6,485 nucleotides of DNA, taken from the NCBI GenBank assembly GCA_009930155.1, contig RZYX01000100.1, positions 1-6,485 on the forward strand, given 5' to 3'. This document shows, in pieces, positions 1 through 6,213 of this stretch. The stretch is from Clostridia bacterium. Lineage in GTDB: Bacteria; Bacillota_A; Clostridia; Oscillospirales; Acutalibacteraceae. Position numbers and translations under genes: made by a program. Within the stretch, counting starts at the first letter, position 1. Each line of letters begins with the position of its first letter. The notes beneath the pieces are model-generated. The model saw only the letters and a program-made list of their open reading frames with translations. It searched no databases and had not been told where the DNA came from.

Positions 1-1
1 A

Positions 2-568
2 GGTAGTTCTATCATTCCACAGAAGAAAAACCCTGATGTATGTGAGTTGATTCGTGGAAAAAGTGGGCGTGTATTTGCCGATTTGCAAACATTATTAGTA
101 ATGATGAAAGGTTTACCATTAGCATACAATAAAGATATGCAAGAGGATAAAGAGGCTTTCATGGACGCTTTAACTACTGTTTCTATGTGTTTGACAACAA
201 TTATACCAATGATCGACACTTGTACTATCTTAAAAGAGCATATGTATCAAGCTGCTGCGAAAGGTTTTATCAATGCGACCGATTGTGCAGATTATTTAAC
301 TAAGAAAGGAATGCCATTTCGTGATGCCTATCAGGTTATTGGTAAATTAGTGAATTATGCAATTCAACACGATAAGGTGTTAGAAACATTAACACTTGAG
401 GAATATAAGCAAACAAGTAATTTGTTTGAAGATGATATTTATGATGCAATTGCTTTAGAAACGTGTGTACAGCAGCGTAATGTAGTTGGTGGTCCTGCTC
501 CTGAGGTAGTAAAAGCACATATTAAACAAGTAGAAGCAGAAGTAAAGGAGATGAAGGCAAATGGATAA
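2..568 (+). CDS. argH: Argininosuccinate lyase, C-terminal part (5' end outside window)
   Basis: This enzyme cleaves argininosuccinate to arginine and fumarate, the last step of arginine synthesis, in the cytoplasm as a homotetramer. The frame is open from the first full codon at position 2, so the 188 residues seen are roughly the last 40% of a protein usually near 460 residues; the ATG and TTG codons inside are not starts. The visible part opens in the fumarase/lyase signature loop, read here as GSSIIPQKKNPD, followed by ELIRGKSGRV and GLPLAYNKDMQEDKE, which are typical of ArgH. The C-terminal stretch contains the family's R..VGG.AP..V motif. The usual Met of the signature is Ile here (codon ATT at 14-16). 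The TAA stop overlaps the argC start by 8 bases, suggesting translational coupling. Identity is clear; only the N-terminal part is unseen. Confidence 0.96.
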   Translation, partial: GSSIIPQKKNPDVCELIRGKSGRVFADLQTLLVMMKGLPLAYNKDMQEDKEAFMDALTTVSMCLTTIIPMIDTCTILKEHMYQAAAKGFINATDCADYLTKKGMPFRDAYQVIGKLVNYAIQHDKVLETLTLEEYKQTSNLFEDDIYDAIALETCVQQRNVVGGPAPEVVKAHIKQVEAEVKEMKANG

Positions 569-1601
569 ACTAAAAGTAGGAATCATTGGTGCCAGTGGTT
601 ATGCTGGAGCTGAATTAGTTCGCCTTTTGTTGCAACACCCTAAGGTAGAAATTGTGGGTGTTAACGCTCGTAGTTACTTAGGCAAACCAATTGCCAGCTT
701 ATATTCAGGATTACAAAATATCACAACATTAATTTTTGAGGAAGAAAACACTGTCATTGCCAAAAGCGAGTTGATTTTTGCTTCTTTACCTCATGGATTA
801 AGTGAAAAGATTGCGAAAAAATGTATTTCAAAAAATAAGAAATTCATTGATTTAGGAGCTGATTTCCGTTTACACGAGGAAGAAGATTATCAAACATGGT
901 ATCATTTGTCATACCAAGAAAAATCATTACATGCATTAAGTGTGTATGGACTTAGCGAATTGCATCGTGAAAATATAAAAAAAGCAAGCATTATTGCTAA
1001 TCCAGGTTGTTATCCTACTGCCATTTCCTTAGGTGCATACCCTGCTTTACAGGCAAACCTTGTGCATACAAAGCATATCATCATTGATGCAAAATCGGGG
1101 ACCACAGGAGCGGGAAAAGAATTAAGTGAAACAACACATTTCCCACGCACCAATGAAGCATTTGCACCTTATAAGGTAGCACAACATCGACATACACCTG
1201 AGATTGAACAAATGCTTAGTGAAATTGCTAAGCAAAAGACAATGGTTACCTTTGTACCACATTTATTGCCTATTAATCGTGGGATTGTCGCTACGATGTA
1301 TTTGTCATTGAAAGAGCAAAGTGATCTACAAGCGATTCACGCTCTATATACACAGGCTTATGCAACGGAAAAATTCGTTCGTGTTTTGCCATTAGGAAAA
1401 ACAGCCGACTTAAAATTTGTAAAATATAGTAACTATTGCGATATTTCGCTACATTTAGACAAACGGACAAACACCTTAATCATTGTTTCTTGTATTGACA
1501 ACATGGTGAAAGGTGCGGCAGGGCAAGCCATTCAAAATATGAATCTGATGTATGATTTTAAAGAAGATTGTGGCTTATCATACATTGCCCCATCTTTTTA
1601 G
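561..1601 (+). CDS. argC: N-acetyl-gamma-glutamyl-phosphate reductase
   Basis: ArgC reduces N-acetylglutamyl-5-phosphate with NADPH to N-acetylglutamate semialdehyde, the third step of the acetylated ornithine route. The 346-residue protein has the usual family length. It begins with a Rossmann dinucleotide-binding segment (VGIIGASGYAG, residues 6-16). The catalytic cysteine is Cys150 in NPGCYPT. A conserved AKSGTTGAGKE segment follows at 177-187, and the HRHTPEIEQ motif at 209-217 supplies the active-site histidine. The ATG at 561 is chosen because an AAAGGAG ribosome binding site sits at 544-550, ten bases upstream, and the protein starts right at the Rossmann strand. The gene overlaps the argH end by 8 bases, and argJ begins 11 bases after its TAG. 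All key residues are present, so it should be functional. Confidence 0.98.
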   Translation: MDKLKVGIIGASGYAGAELVRLLLQHPKVEIVGVNARSYLGKPIASLYSGLQNITTLIFEEENTVIAKSELIFASLPHGLSEKIAKKCISKNKKFIDLGADFRLHEEEDYQTWYHLSYQEKSLHALSVYGLSELHRENIKKASIIANPGCYPTAISLGAYPALQANLVHTKHIIIDAKSGTTGAGKELSETTHFPRTNEAFAPYKVAQHRHTPEIEQMLSEIAKQKTMVTFVPHLLPINRGIVATMYLSLKEQSDLQAIHALYTQAYATEKFVRVLPLGKTADLKFVKYSNYCDISLHLDKRTNTLIIVSCIDNMVKGAAGQAIQNMNLMYDFKEDCGLSYIAPSF

Positions 1602-1612
1602 GAAGGAGTATT
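1601..1612 (+). promoter_or_regulatory. Ribosome binding site that sets the argJ start
   Basis: AAGGAG at 1603-1608 lies four bases before ATG 1613. It overlaps the last base of the argC stop region, and it favours ATG 1613 over the in-frame TTG at 1568, which lies inside argC and has no comparable site. Confidence 0.8.
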
Positions 1613-2851
1613 ATGTTTACACAAATAGAAAACGGAGTATGTGCTCCAAAAGGGTTTAAAGCAAATGGAATTCATTGTGGGATTCGTAAAAATAAAAGCA
1701 AAAAAGACCTTGCTTTGATATATAGTGAAGTCATGTGTCAGGCTGCTTCGATCTATACACTTAATAAAGTGAAAGGAGCCCCCATCGCCATTACTAAAAA
1801 GCATCTTGAAGATGGTAAGGCTCAGGCAATTATTGTGAATAGTGGAAATGCGAATACTTGTAACGCAGATGGAGAATTCATTGCGAAACAGATGAGTCAA
1901 TTATGTGCAGATGCCTTACATTTAAAAAGTGAAGATATTATTATTGCCTCCACTGGTGTCATTGGACAACCTTTAGCGATTGAACCGATTGCTACACATA
2001 TGGAAAAACTCGCTGATGGTTTAAATGAGTATGGTAGTAATGATGCCGTATGTGGAATGATGACAACCGATACTTTTGCGAAACAATGTGCCATCTCTTT
2101 TATGCTTGATGGAAAACAATGTAAAGTGGGAGGAATTGCTAAAGGAAGTGGCATGATTCATCCAAATATGGCAACCATGCTTGCCTTTATTACTAGCGAT
2201 GTAAAAATTTCATCGCCATTATTACAGCAATTAATTAAAGAAGTCGGTGATGATACCTTTAATATGGTAAGTGTTGATGGGGATACTTCAACAAACGATA
2301 TGTTAAGTATCATGTGTAATGGTTTAGCAGATAACACCGAAATCATCGAACAAAATGAACATTATCAGATTTTTAAACAAGCTGTTTATATGGTTTGTGA
2401 AACCTTGAGTAAAATGTTGGCAAGTGATGGTGAAGGGGCTACTAAATTGTTAACTTGTCAGGTTGTGCATGCAAGAAGTATTAAAGATGCGAAAGCTGTC
2501 GCTAAATCGATCATTACTTCTTCTCTATTCAAAGCTGCCATGTTTGGTAATGATGCGAATTGGGGGCGTATTCTATGTGCCATTGGTTATGCAGATGCAA
2601 ACTTTAAAGAGAATCAAATTGATGTTAGTTTAGCTAGTGAAAATGGAACAATAGAAGTATGTAAAAATTCACAAGGGGTAAAGACATCACAGGAAGAAAG
2701 TGGTATTGATGAAGAGAAGGCATTAGCCATATTAAAAGCGAAAGAAGTTAAGATTCTGGTGGATTTAAAAGATGGGGACTATCATGCTACGGCGTGGGGG
2801 TGCGATTTAACCTATGACTATGTAAAAATCAATGGGGATTATCGAACATAA
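1613..2851 (+). CDS. argJ: Glutamate N-acetyltransferase / ornithine acetyltransferase (ArgJ)
   Basis: ArgJ moves the acetyl group from N-acetylornithine to glutamate, giving ornithine and N-acetylglutamate, so it joins the fifth and first steps of the pathway into a cycle. Some ArgJ proteins also use acetyl-CoA (the argA function); sequence reading cannot decide this. The protein has 412 residues from ATG 1613, normal for the family. The self-cleavage motif KGSGMIHPNMATML is at 177-190; by family knowledge the chain is cut between Ala187 and Thr188, and Thr188 becomes the nucleophile of the beta chain (about 225 residues). The oxyanion-hole pair is Thr114-Gly115 in ASTGVIGQ. The C-terminus ends INGDYRT, close to the family ending. 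An in-frame TTG at 1568 would add 15 residues that lie inside argC and do not look like ArgJ, so it is rejected. No argA is seen, which fits the cyclic route. Confidence 0.97.
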   Translation: MFTQIENGVCAPKGFKANGIHCGIRKNKSKKDLALIYSEVMCQAASIYTLNKVKGAPIAITKKHLEDGKAQAIIVNSGNANTCNADGEFIAKQMSQLCADALHLKSEDIIIASTGVIGQPLAIEPIATHMEKLADGLNEYGSNDAVCGMMTTDTFAKQCAISFMLDGKQCKVGGIAKGSGMIHPNMATMLAFITSDVKISSPLLQQLIKEVGDDTFNMVSVDGDTSTNDMLSIMCNGLADNTEIIEQNEHYQIFKQAVYMVCETLSKMLASDGEGATKLLTCQVVHARSIKDAKAVAKSIITSSLFKAAMFGNDANWGRILCAIGYADANFKENQIDVSLASENGTIEVCKNSQGVKTSQEESGIDEEKALAILKAKEVKILVDLKDGDYHATAWGCDLTYDYVKINGDYRT

Positions 2852-2881
2852 AACAAATATTCATACTAAGGAGGAAACGAA

Positions 2882-3742
2882 ATGAAAAAGGCAATTGAAA
2901 AAGCAACGATTTTATCTCAGGCATTACCTTATATACAAAAATACAGTAACAAAATCATCGTCGTTAAGTATGGGGGAAACGCTATGCTAAATGAAGAATT
3001 AAAGCGTAATGTCATTAACGATGTTGTATTGCTTTCGGAAATAGGAATTAAGGTTGTCATGGTGCATGGTGGTGGACCTGGTATTGATGCCGTTTTAAAA
3101 AAGATGAATAAACCTGTCAAATTTATTAATGGGCTTCGTTATACTGATGAAGAAACAATGGAAGTGGCACAAATGGTGTTAGCAGGAAAAATGAATAAAG
3201 ACTTGGTTTCAATGATTTCACAAGCAGGGGCTAGTGCTGTTGGTATTTGTGGTATGGACGCTCATCTCATTAAAGCTAAAAAATATATGCATGATAAAGA
3301 TTTAGGGTATGTTGGTGAAATTACACAGGTCAATGAAAAACTTATCATTGATTTATTAAACAATCAATATATTCCTGTTATCGCTAGTATTGGTGTCGAT
3401 GAAAACAATCATGCTTACAATATCAATGCTGATTTAGCAGCGGCGGCGATTGCCTCTAAACTATGTGCGGAAAACATGGTCCTTGTAAGCAACATTCCTG
3501 GTCTTTTAAAGGATCTATTAGATGAATCATCTTTACTTAGTGAGGTGTCGTTAAATGAAATTGATCATTTAAAAGCAACAGGTGTCATTGCTGGGGGAAT
3601 GATTCCTAAAGTGAATTGTTGTGTAGAAGCGATTGAACAAGGAGTGAAGAAAACTTGTATCATTGATGGTCGAGTCCCTCATTCCTTATTAATTGAAATT
3701 CTTTCTGATGAAGGAATTGGTACGATGATTGTGGAGGGTTGA
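2882..3742 (+). CDS. argB: Acetylglutamate kinase (probably arginine-sensitive type)
   Basis: ArgB phosphorylates N-acetylglutamate with ATP, the second step. The 286-residue amino-acid-kinase fold shows the ATP-binding KYGGNAM (Lys29 to Met35), VHGGGPGID (61-69), NINADLAAA (180-188, with catalytic Asp184) and GGMIPKV (238-244, with Lys243). About 24 residues precede the first strand and match the N-terminal helix (ALPYIQKY) of the hexameric, arginine-inhibited kinases such as that of Thermotoga; the E. coli enzyme, near 258 residues, lacks it. The C-terminal EILSDEGIGTMI also resembles that group. I therefore infer feedback inhibition by arginine, as expected where ArgJ recycles acetyl groups. 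A consensus TAAGGAGG at 2867-2874, seven bases before the ATG, fixes the start. The 30-base gap after argJ is the largest in the operon. The TGA stop overlaps or abuts the argD starts. Confidence 0.97.
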   Translation: MKKAIEKATILSQALPYIQKYSNKIIVVKYGGNAMLNEELKRNVINDVVLLSEIGIKVVMVHGGGPGIDAVLKKMNKPVKFINGLRYTDEETMEVAQMVLAGKMNKDLVSMISQAGASAVGICGMDAHLIKAKKYMHDKDLGYVGEITQVNEKLIIDLLNNQYIPVIASIGVDENNHAYNINADLAAAAIASKLCAENMVLVSNIPGLLKDLLDESSLLSEVSLNEIDHLKATGVIAGGMIPKVNCCVEAIEQGVKKTCIIDGRVPHSLLIEILSDEGIGTMIVEG

Positions 3743-3747
3743 TGATG
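3733..3747 (+). promoter_or_regulatory. argB stop / argD start junction with two ATGs
   Basis: GGAGG at 3733-3737 lies within the last codons of argB. The junction reads TGATGATG: the argB stop is TGA 3740-3742, followed by ATG 3742 (spacing four bases, sharing one base with the stop) and ATG 3745 (spacing seven bases). The spacing favours 3745, but both could be used. The arrangement suggests stop-restart translational coupling. Confidence 0.65.
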
Positions 3748-4920
3748 AATGCTTTTAAAATAAATGATGATCATTATATTGCACATACTTACCAAAGATA
3801 CCATTTGTGTATTGAAAAAGGAGAAGGTGTGTATGTCTATGATGATGCGAATAACAAATATATTGATTTTACTAGTGGAATTGGCGTTAATGCTTTAGGT
3901 TATGCAAATCAAGCATGGTGTGATGCCATTAGCAAACAAGCAAGTCAATTAGCACATATCTCGAATCTATATTATAGTGAGCCAATGATTACCTTAGCAA
4001 AAAAACTGTGTGATAAAAGTGGTATGAAGAAAGTGTTTTTTGCTAATTCTGGGGCCGAAGCGAATGAAGGGGCAATCAAGATTGCTCGTAAGTATGCGAA
4101 TCAAAAATATGATTATCAAAGAAATGAAATTATCACTTTAATAAATTCATTTCATGGTCGTACTATGGAAACTTTAAGTGCAACTGGACAAGATGTATTC
4201 CATCAATATTTTGATCCTTTTCCTACTGGTTTTAAACATATAAACGCAAATGACATCGAACAGCTAAAAGCAGCGATTAATGAGCAAACATTGGCAATTA
4301 TGATTGAAATCGTACAAGGAGAAGGTGGTGTGATTCCTTTAGAGAGAGCCTTTTGTGAAACGATTCAAAGCATTTGTGATGAACATGATATTTTATTGAT
4401 TGTTGATGAGGTACAAACAGGAATTGGTAGATGTGGTAAATTATTCGCTTATGAACATTATCATTTACACCCTGATTTAGTAACTAGTGCGAAAGGTTTA
4501 GGTAATGGGTTGCCAATTGGGGCAATTCTAATGAATCAAAAGTGTGAAGATGTTTTACAATATGGAGATCATGGGACAACTTTTGGTGGTAATCCGATCG
4601 CTTGTGCAGGGGCAAATGTGGTGTTAGATCATATGACACCTAGTTTTATTCAGATGGTAGAAGAAAAAGGTGCTTATATGAAAGAACGTTTAGCTGCAAT
4701 GCCTCATGTAAAAGAAGTAAATGGCTTGGGCATGATGCTAGGGGTAAAGTTAGATCATATTGATAGTAAACAATTAGTAAATGCTTGTCTACGCAAAGGG
4801 GCTTTGTTTCTCACTGCTAAAGCAAACCTACGTTTATTACCTCCACTAACTATGAATAAACAAGAGATAGATGAGGGACTTACAATTTTAGAGCATGTTT
4901 TAAATGAATGGGAGGACTAA
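3745..4920 (+). CDS. argD: Acetylornithine aminotransferase
   Basis: ArgD is a PLP-dependent class III aminotransferase that uses glutamate to convert N-acetylglutamate semialdehyde to N-acetylornithine, the fourth step. Numbered from ATG 3745 (391 residues, the family norm), it shows YVYDDANNKYIDFTSGIGV near the N-terminus, the phosphate-binding SGAEANEGAIK (102-112), FHGRT (136-140), DEVQTGIGR (221-229) with the PLP-ring Asp221, the Schiff-base Lys250 in SAKGLGNGLPIGA, and HGTTFGGNP (276-284). It may also act on succinyl-diaminopimelate, as some ArgD enzymes do, but the arg operon setting makes acetylornithine the main substrate. The start is uncertain by one codon (ATG 3742 or 3745). An upstream TTG at 3739 is discounted because it gives spacing of one base from GGAGG. 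The argF start follows one base after the TAA. Confidence 0.96.
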   Translation: MNAFKINDDHYIAHTYQRYHLCIEKGEGVYVYDDANNKYIDFTSGIGVNALGYANQAWCDAISKQASQLAHISNLYYSEPMITLAKKLCDKSGMKKVFFANSGAEANEGAIKIARKYANQKYDYQRNEIITLINSFHGRTMETLSATGQDVFHQYFDPFPTGFKHINANDIEQLKAAINEQTLAIMIEIVQGEGGVIPLERAFCETIQSICDEHDILLIVDEVQTGIGRCGKLFAYEHYHLHPDLVTSAKGLGNGLPIGAILMNQKCEDVLQYGDHGTTFGGNPIACAGANVVLDHMTPSFIQMVEEKGAYMKERLAAMPHVKEVNGLGMMLGVKLDHIDSKQLVNACLRKGALFLTAKANLRLLPPLTMNKQEIDEGLTILEHVLNEWED

Positions 4921-4921
4921 G
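4911..4921 (+). promoter_or_regulatory. Ribosome binding site that sets the argF start
   Basis: GGAGG at 4911-4915 is inside the last codons of argD and six bases before ATG 4922. This selects ATG 4922 over the in-frame ATG at 4904, which lies in the argD tail without a good site. Confidence 0.82.
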
Positions 4922-5827
4922 ATGAAACATTTATTAAGTATTAGTGAAATGAGTAAAGAAGAACTGTATGAGTTATTAGATCTAGCGGATCAGTTAAAAA
5001 AAGAAGTTAAAAATAATGAATTTAAACCTTATTTAAAAAATAAGACTTTGGGTATGATTTTTCAAAAGGCTAGTACTCGTACTAGGGTTTCCTTTGAAGT
5101 AGGAATGTATCAATTAGGTGGACATGCACTATATCTTAATGCGAACGATATGCAAATAGGTCGAGGTGAACCAATTAAAGATAGTGCAAGAGTGTTATCC
5201 CGCTATCTTGATGGTATTATGATTAGAACCTTCGCTCAACAAGATGTGATTGATTTGGCAACCTATGGAAGTATTCCTATTATTAATGGGCTAACTGATT
5301 TTGCACACCCTTGTCAAATTTTAGCAGATTTACAGACGATTCGTGAATTCAAGGGGACTCTTGATGGCCTTAAAATGTGTTATATCGGTGATGGTAACAA
5401 TATGTGTAATTCATTAATTGCTGGTGCTTTAAAGGCAGGTATGCAAATGAGTGTGGCAACTCCTGTTGGTTATGAGCCAGATGTGCAAGTGGTTGCACAG
5501 GCTGTAAAAAATCCTAACTTTACTTTATGCAATGATCCAAAAGAGGCTGTTAAAGATGCAGATGTTGTGATTAGTGATGTTTGGGCAAGTATGGGTGATG
5601 AGGAGGAAATTGAAGAACGTCAGAAAGTATTTAAGGGGATTTATCAAATCAATGATGAGTTAATGGCGTTGGCCAACAAAGATGCAATGGTGTTGCATTG
5701 CTTACCTGCTCATCGTGAAGAAGAAATTACAGAGAAAGTATTTGAAGCTCATGCGAATGAAATCTTTGAAGAAGCAGAAAATCGTTTACATGCACAGAAA
5801 GCTGTATTAGTGAAATTATTAGGGTAA
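4922..5827 (+). CDS. argF: Ornithine carbamoyltransferase
   Basis: ArgF joins ornithine and carbamoyl phosphate to make citrulline, in the cytoplasm, normally as a trimer. The 301-residue product matches the family length. Carbamoyl-phosphate binding residues are in STRTR (51-55), followed by HPCQ (129-132, in the FAHPCQILAD segment). The ornithine-binding DVWASMG (219-225) separates it from aspartate and N-acetylornithine carbamoyltransferases, and HCLPAHR (259-265) carries the ornithine-contacting cysteine and the arginine. The residue before KASTRTR is Gln where many relatives have Glu, which is minor. I call it the anabolic enzyme (argF rather than arcB) because it ends a biosynthetic operon with no arcA or arcC beside it. 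An ATG at 4904 would add six residues and is rejected on ribosome-site grounds. A strong terminator follows 71 bases after the stop. Confidence 0.97.
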   Translation: MKHLLSISEMSKEELYELLDLADQLKKEVKNNEFKPYLKNKTLGMIFQKASTRTRVSFEVGMYQLGGHALYLNANDMQIGRGEPIKDSARVLSRYLDGIMIRTFAQQDVIDLATYGSIPIINGLTDFAHPCQILADLQTIREFKGTLDGLKMCYIGDGNNMCNSLIAGALKAGMQMSVATPVGYEPDVQVVAQAVKNPNFTLCNDPKEAVKDADVVISDVWASMGDEEEIEERQKVFKGIYQINDELMALANKDAMVLHCLPAHREEEITEKVFEAHANEIFEEAENRLHAQKAVLVKLLG

Positions 5828-5898
5828 CAACATTAGAAATAAGAGAATGATTTAGTTGTTTTATAAACAAAGTTTTAAGGTGTTATTTAGTATTGATG

Positions 5899-5943
5899 AA
5901 TGCAAAGATAGGTAATAAAAATGCTTATCTTTGCATTTTATTT
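5899..5943 (+). terminator. Intrinsic terminator ending the arg operon
   Basis: A perfect 12-base stem (AATGCAAAGATA at 5899-5910, with its complement at 5926-5937) extends to about 15 pairs by G.U pairs, with a loop near nine bases, and runs into TTTTATTT. A further TTTGCATTT copy at 5941-5949 could pair with the left arm as an alternative. The stem is AT-rich, as is the genome region. It lies 71 bases past the argF stop; nothing else was recognised in 5828-5898. Confidence 0.82.
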
Positions 5944-5951
5944 GCATTTAT

Positions 5952-6010
5952 AAATTTTTTTAATTTTTTTTAATTATTCTATTGACTTCTTTATAAGTAT
6001 TTGGTATTAT
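5952..6010 (+). promoter_or_regulatory. Sigma-A type promoter for the tRNA gene, with UP-like T-tracts
   Basis: The -35 box TTGACT (5982-5987) and the -10 box TATTAT (6005-6010) are separated by exactly 17 bases, so transcription should begin near 6017 and give a leader of about 29 bases before the tRNA. Two T-tracts (5955-5961 and 5964-5971) lie just upstream at helical-turn spacing, roughly 44 to 62 bases before the inferred start, as in the UP elements of strong stable-RNA promoters. The boxes are read directly; the UP role is inferred. Confidence 0.78.
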
Positions 6011-6045
6011 TTAAAACGTACTCGCAGGAGTTACAAGCCGCATGT

Positions 6046-6122
6046 GGCGCGTTGGTGAAGCGGCTTAACACACCGCCCTTTCACGGCGGCATTCACGGGT
6101 TCGAATCCCGTACGCGTCACCA
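6046..6122 (+). tRNA. tRNA-Glu (anticodon UUC)
   Basis: The 77-base gene folds as a full cloverleaf. The acceptor arm pairs GGCGCGT (6046-6052) with ACGCGTC (6112-6118) with one G.U pair. The D stem is GTG/CAC (6055-6057 with 6069-6071). The anticodon stem is CCGCC/GGCGG around loop CTTTCAC, with anticodon TTC at 6080-6082. The T arm is ACGGG-TTCGAAT-CCCGT (6095-6111). The discriminator is A6119 and CCA (6120-6122) is encoded. The gene closely resembles the Bacillus tRNA-Glu. It has its own promoter and terminator and is the only RNA gene seen here. Confidence 0.97.
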
Positions 6123-6132
6123 TATTAAAAAT

Positions 6133-6157
6133 AAAGTCTTCAAATGAAGGCTTTTTT
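6133..6157 (+). terminator. Intrinsic terminator after tRNA-Glu
   Basis: A nine-pair stem (AAAGTCTTC 6133-6141 with GAAGGCTTT 6146-6154, one G.U pair) and a four-base loop run into six Ts at 6152-6157. It starts 11 bases after the CCA end. The A-run on the left arm could also let it work for transcripts arriving on the - strand. Confidence 0.85.
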
Positions 6158-6176
6158 ATTTGTTGAGAAGATTTTG

Positions 6177-6213
6177 AGAAGAAATATTTATATATTGTAA
6201 TATTTTTTCTTCT
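6177..6213. repeat. Imperfect inverted repeat between the tRNA terminator and the transposase remnant
   Basis: AGAAGAAATATT at 6177-6188 is mirrored by AATATT...TTTCTTCT at 6199-6213 with a short length mismatch. It overlaps an 8-base direct repeat TTGAGAAG (6163-6170 and 6174-6181). It could be a weak hairpin or decayed IS-end sequence; the AT-richness makes chance a real possibility. Confidence 0.35.

Noticed and set aside
1568..1612. Longer argJ start at TTG 1568
   Set aside because: The extra 15 residues lie inside argC, have no ribosome site and do not resemble ArgJ; ATG 1613 has AAGGAG just upstream.
2846..2866. Possible ArgR half-site (ATTCA) in the argJ-argB gap
   Set aside because: Only one half fits, the other half matches poorly, and there is no promoter beside it.
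336..3120. Several - strand frames of 60-100 codons antisense to argH, argC, argJ and argB
   Set aside because: They are shadows of strongly supported genes, with no ribosome sites or recognisable domains.
4904..4921. Longer argF start at ATG 4904
   Set aside because: It lies inside argD without a suitable ribosome site; GGAGG at 4911-4915 is placed correctly for ATG 4922.
5856..5870. Short palindrome TTGTTT-TAT-AAACAA after argF
   Set aside because: Six-base arms in AT-rich DNA with a three-base centre are expected by chance; no T-run follows and no promoter is adjacent.
5911..5928. ARG-box-like AATAAAAATGC in the terminator loop
   Set aside because: Only the AT-rich core resembles the Bacillus ArgR consensus, the flanks do not match, there is no tandem copy, and the position is at the operon end rather than at a promoter.
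6042..6068. Eight-codon mini-ORF (ATG 6042 to TAA 6066) behind a GCAGGAG sequence, overlapping the tRNA start
   Set aside because: It is formed by tRNA sequence itself, and the leader would be removed by RNase P. Chance is the simplest explanation.
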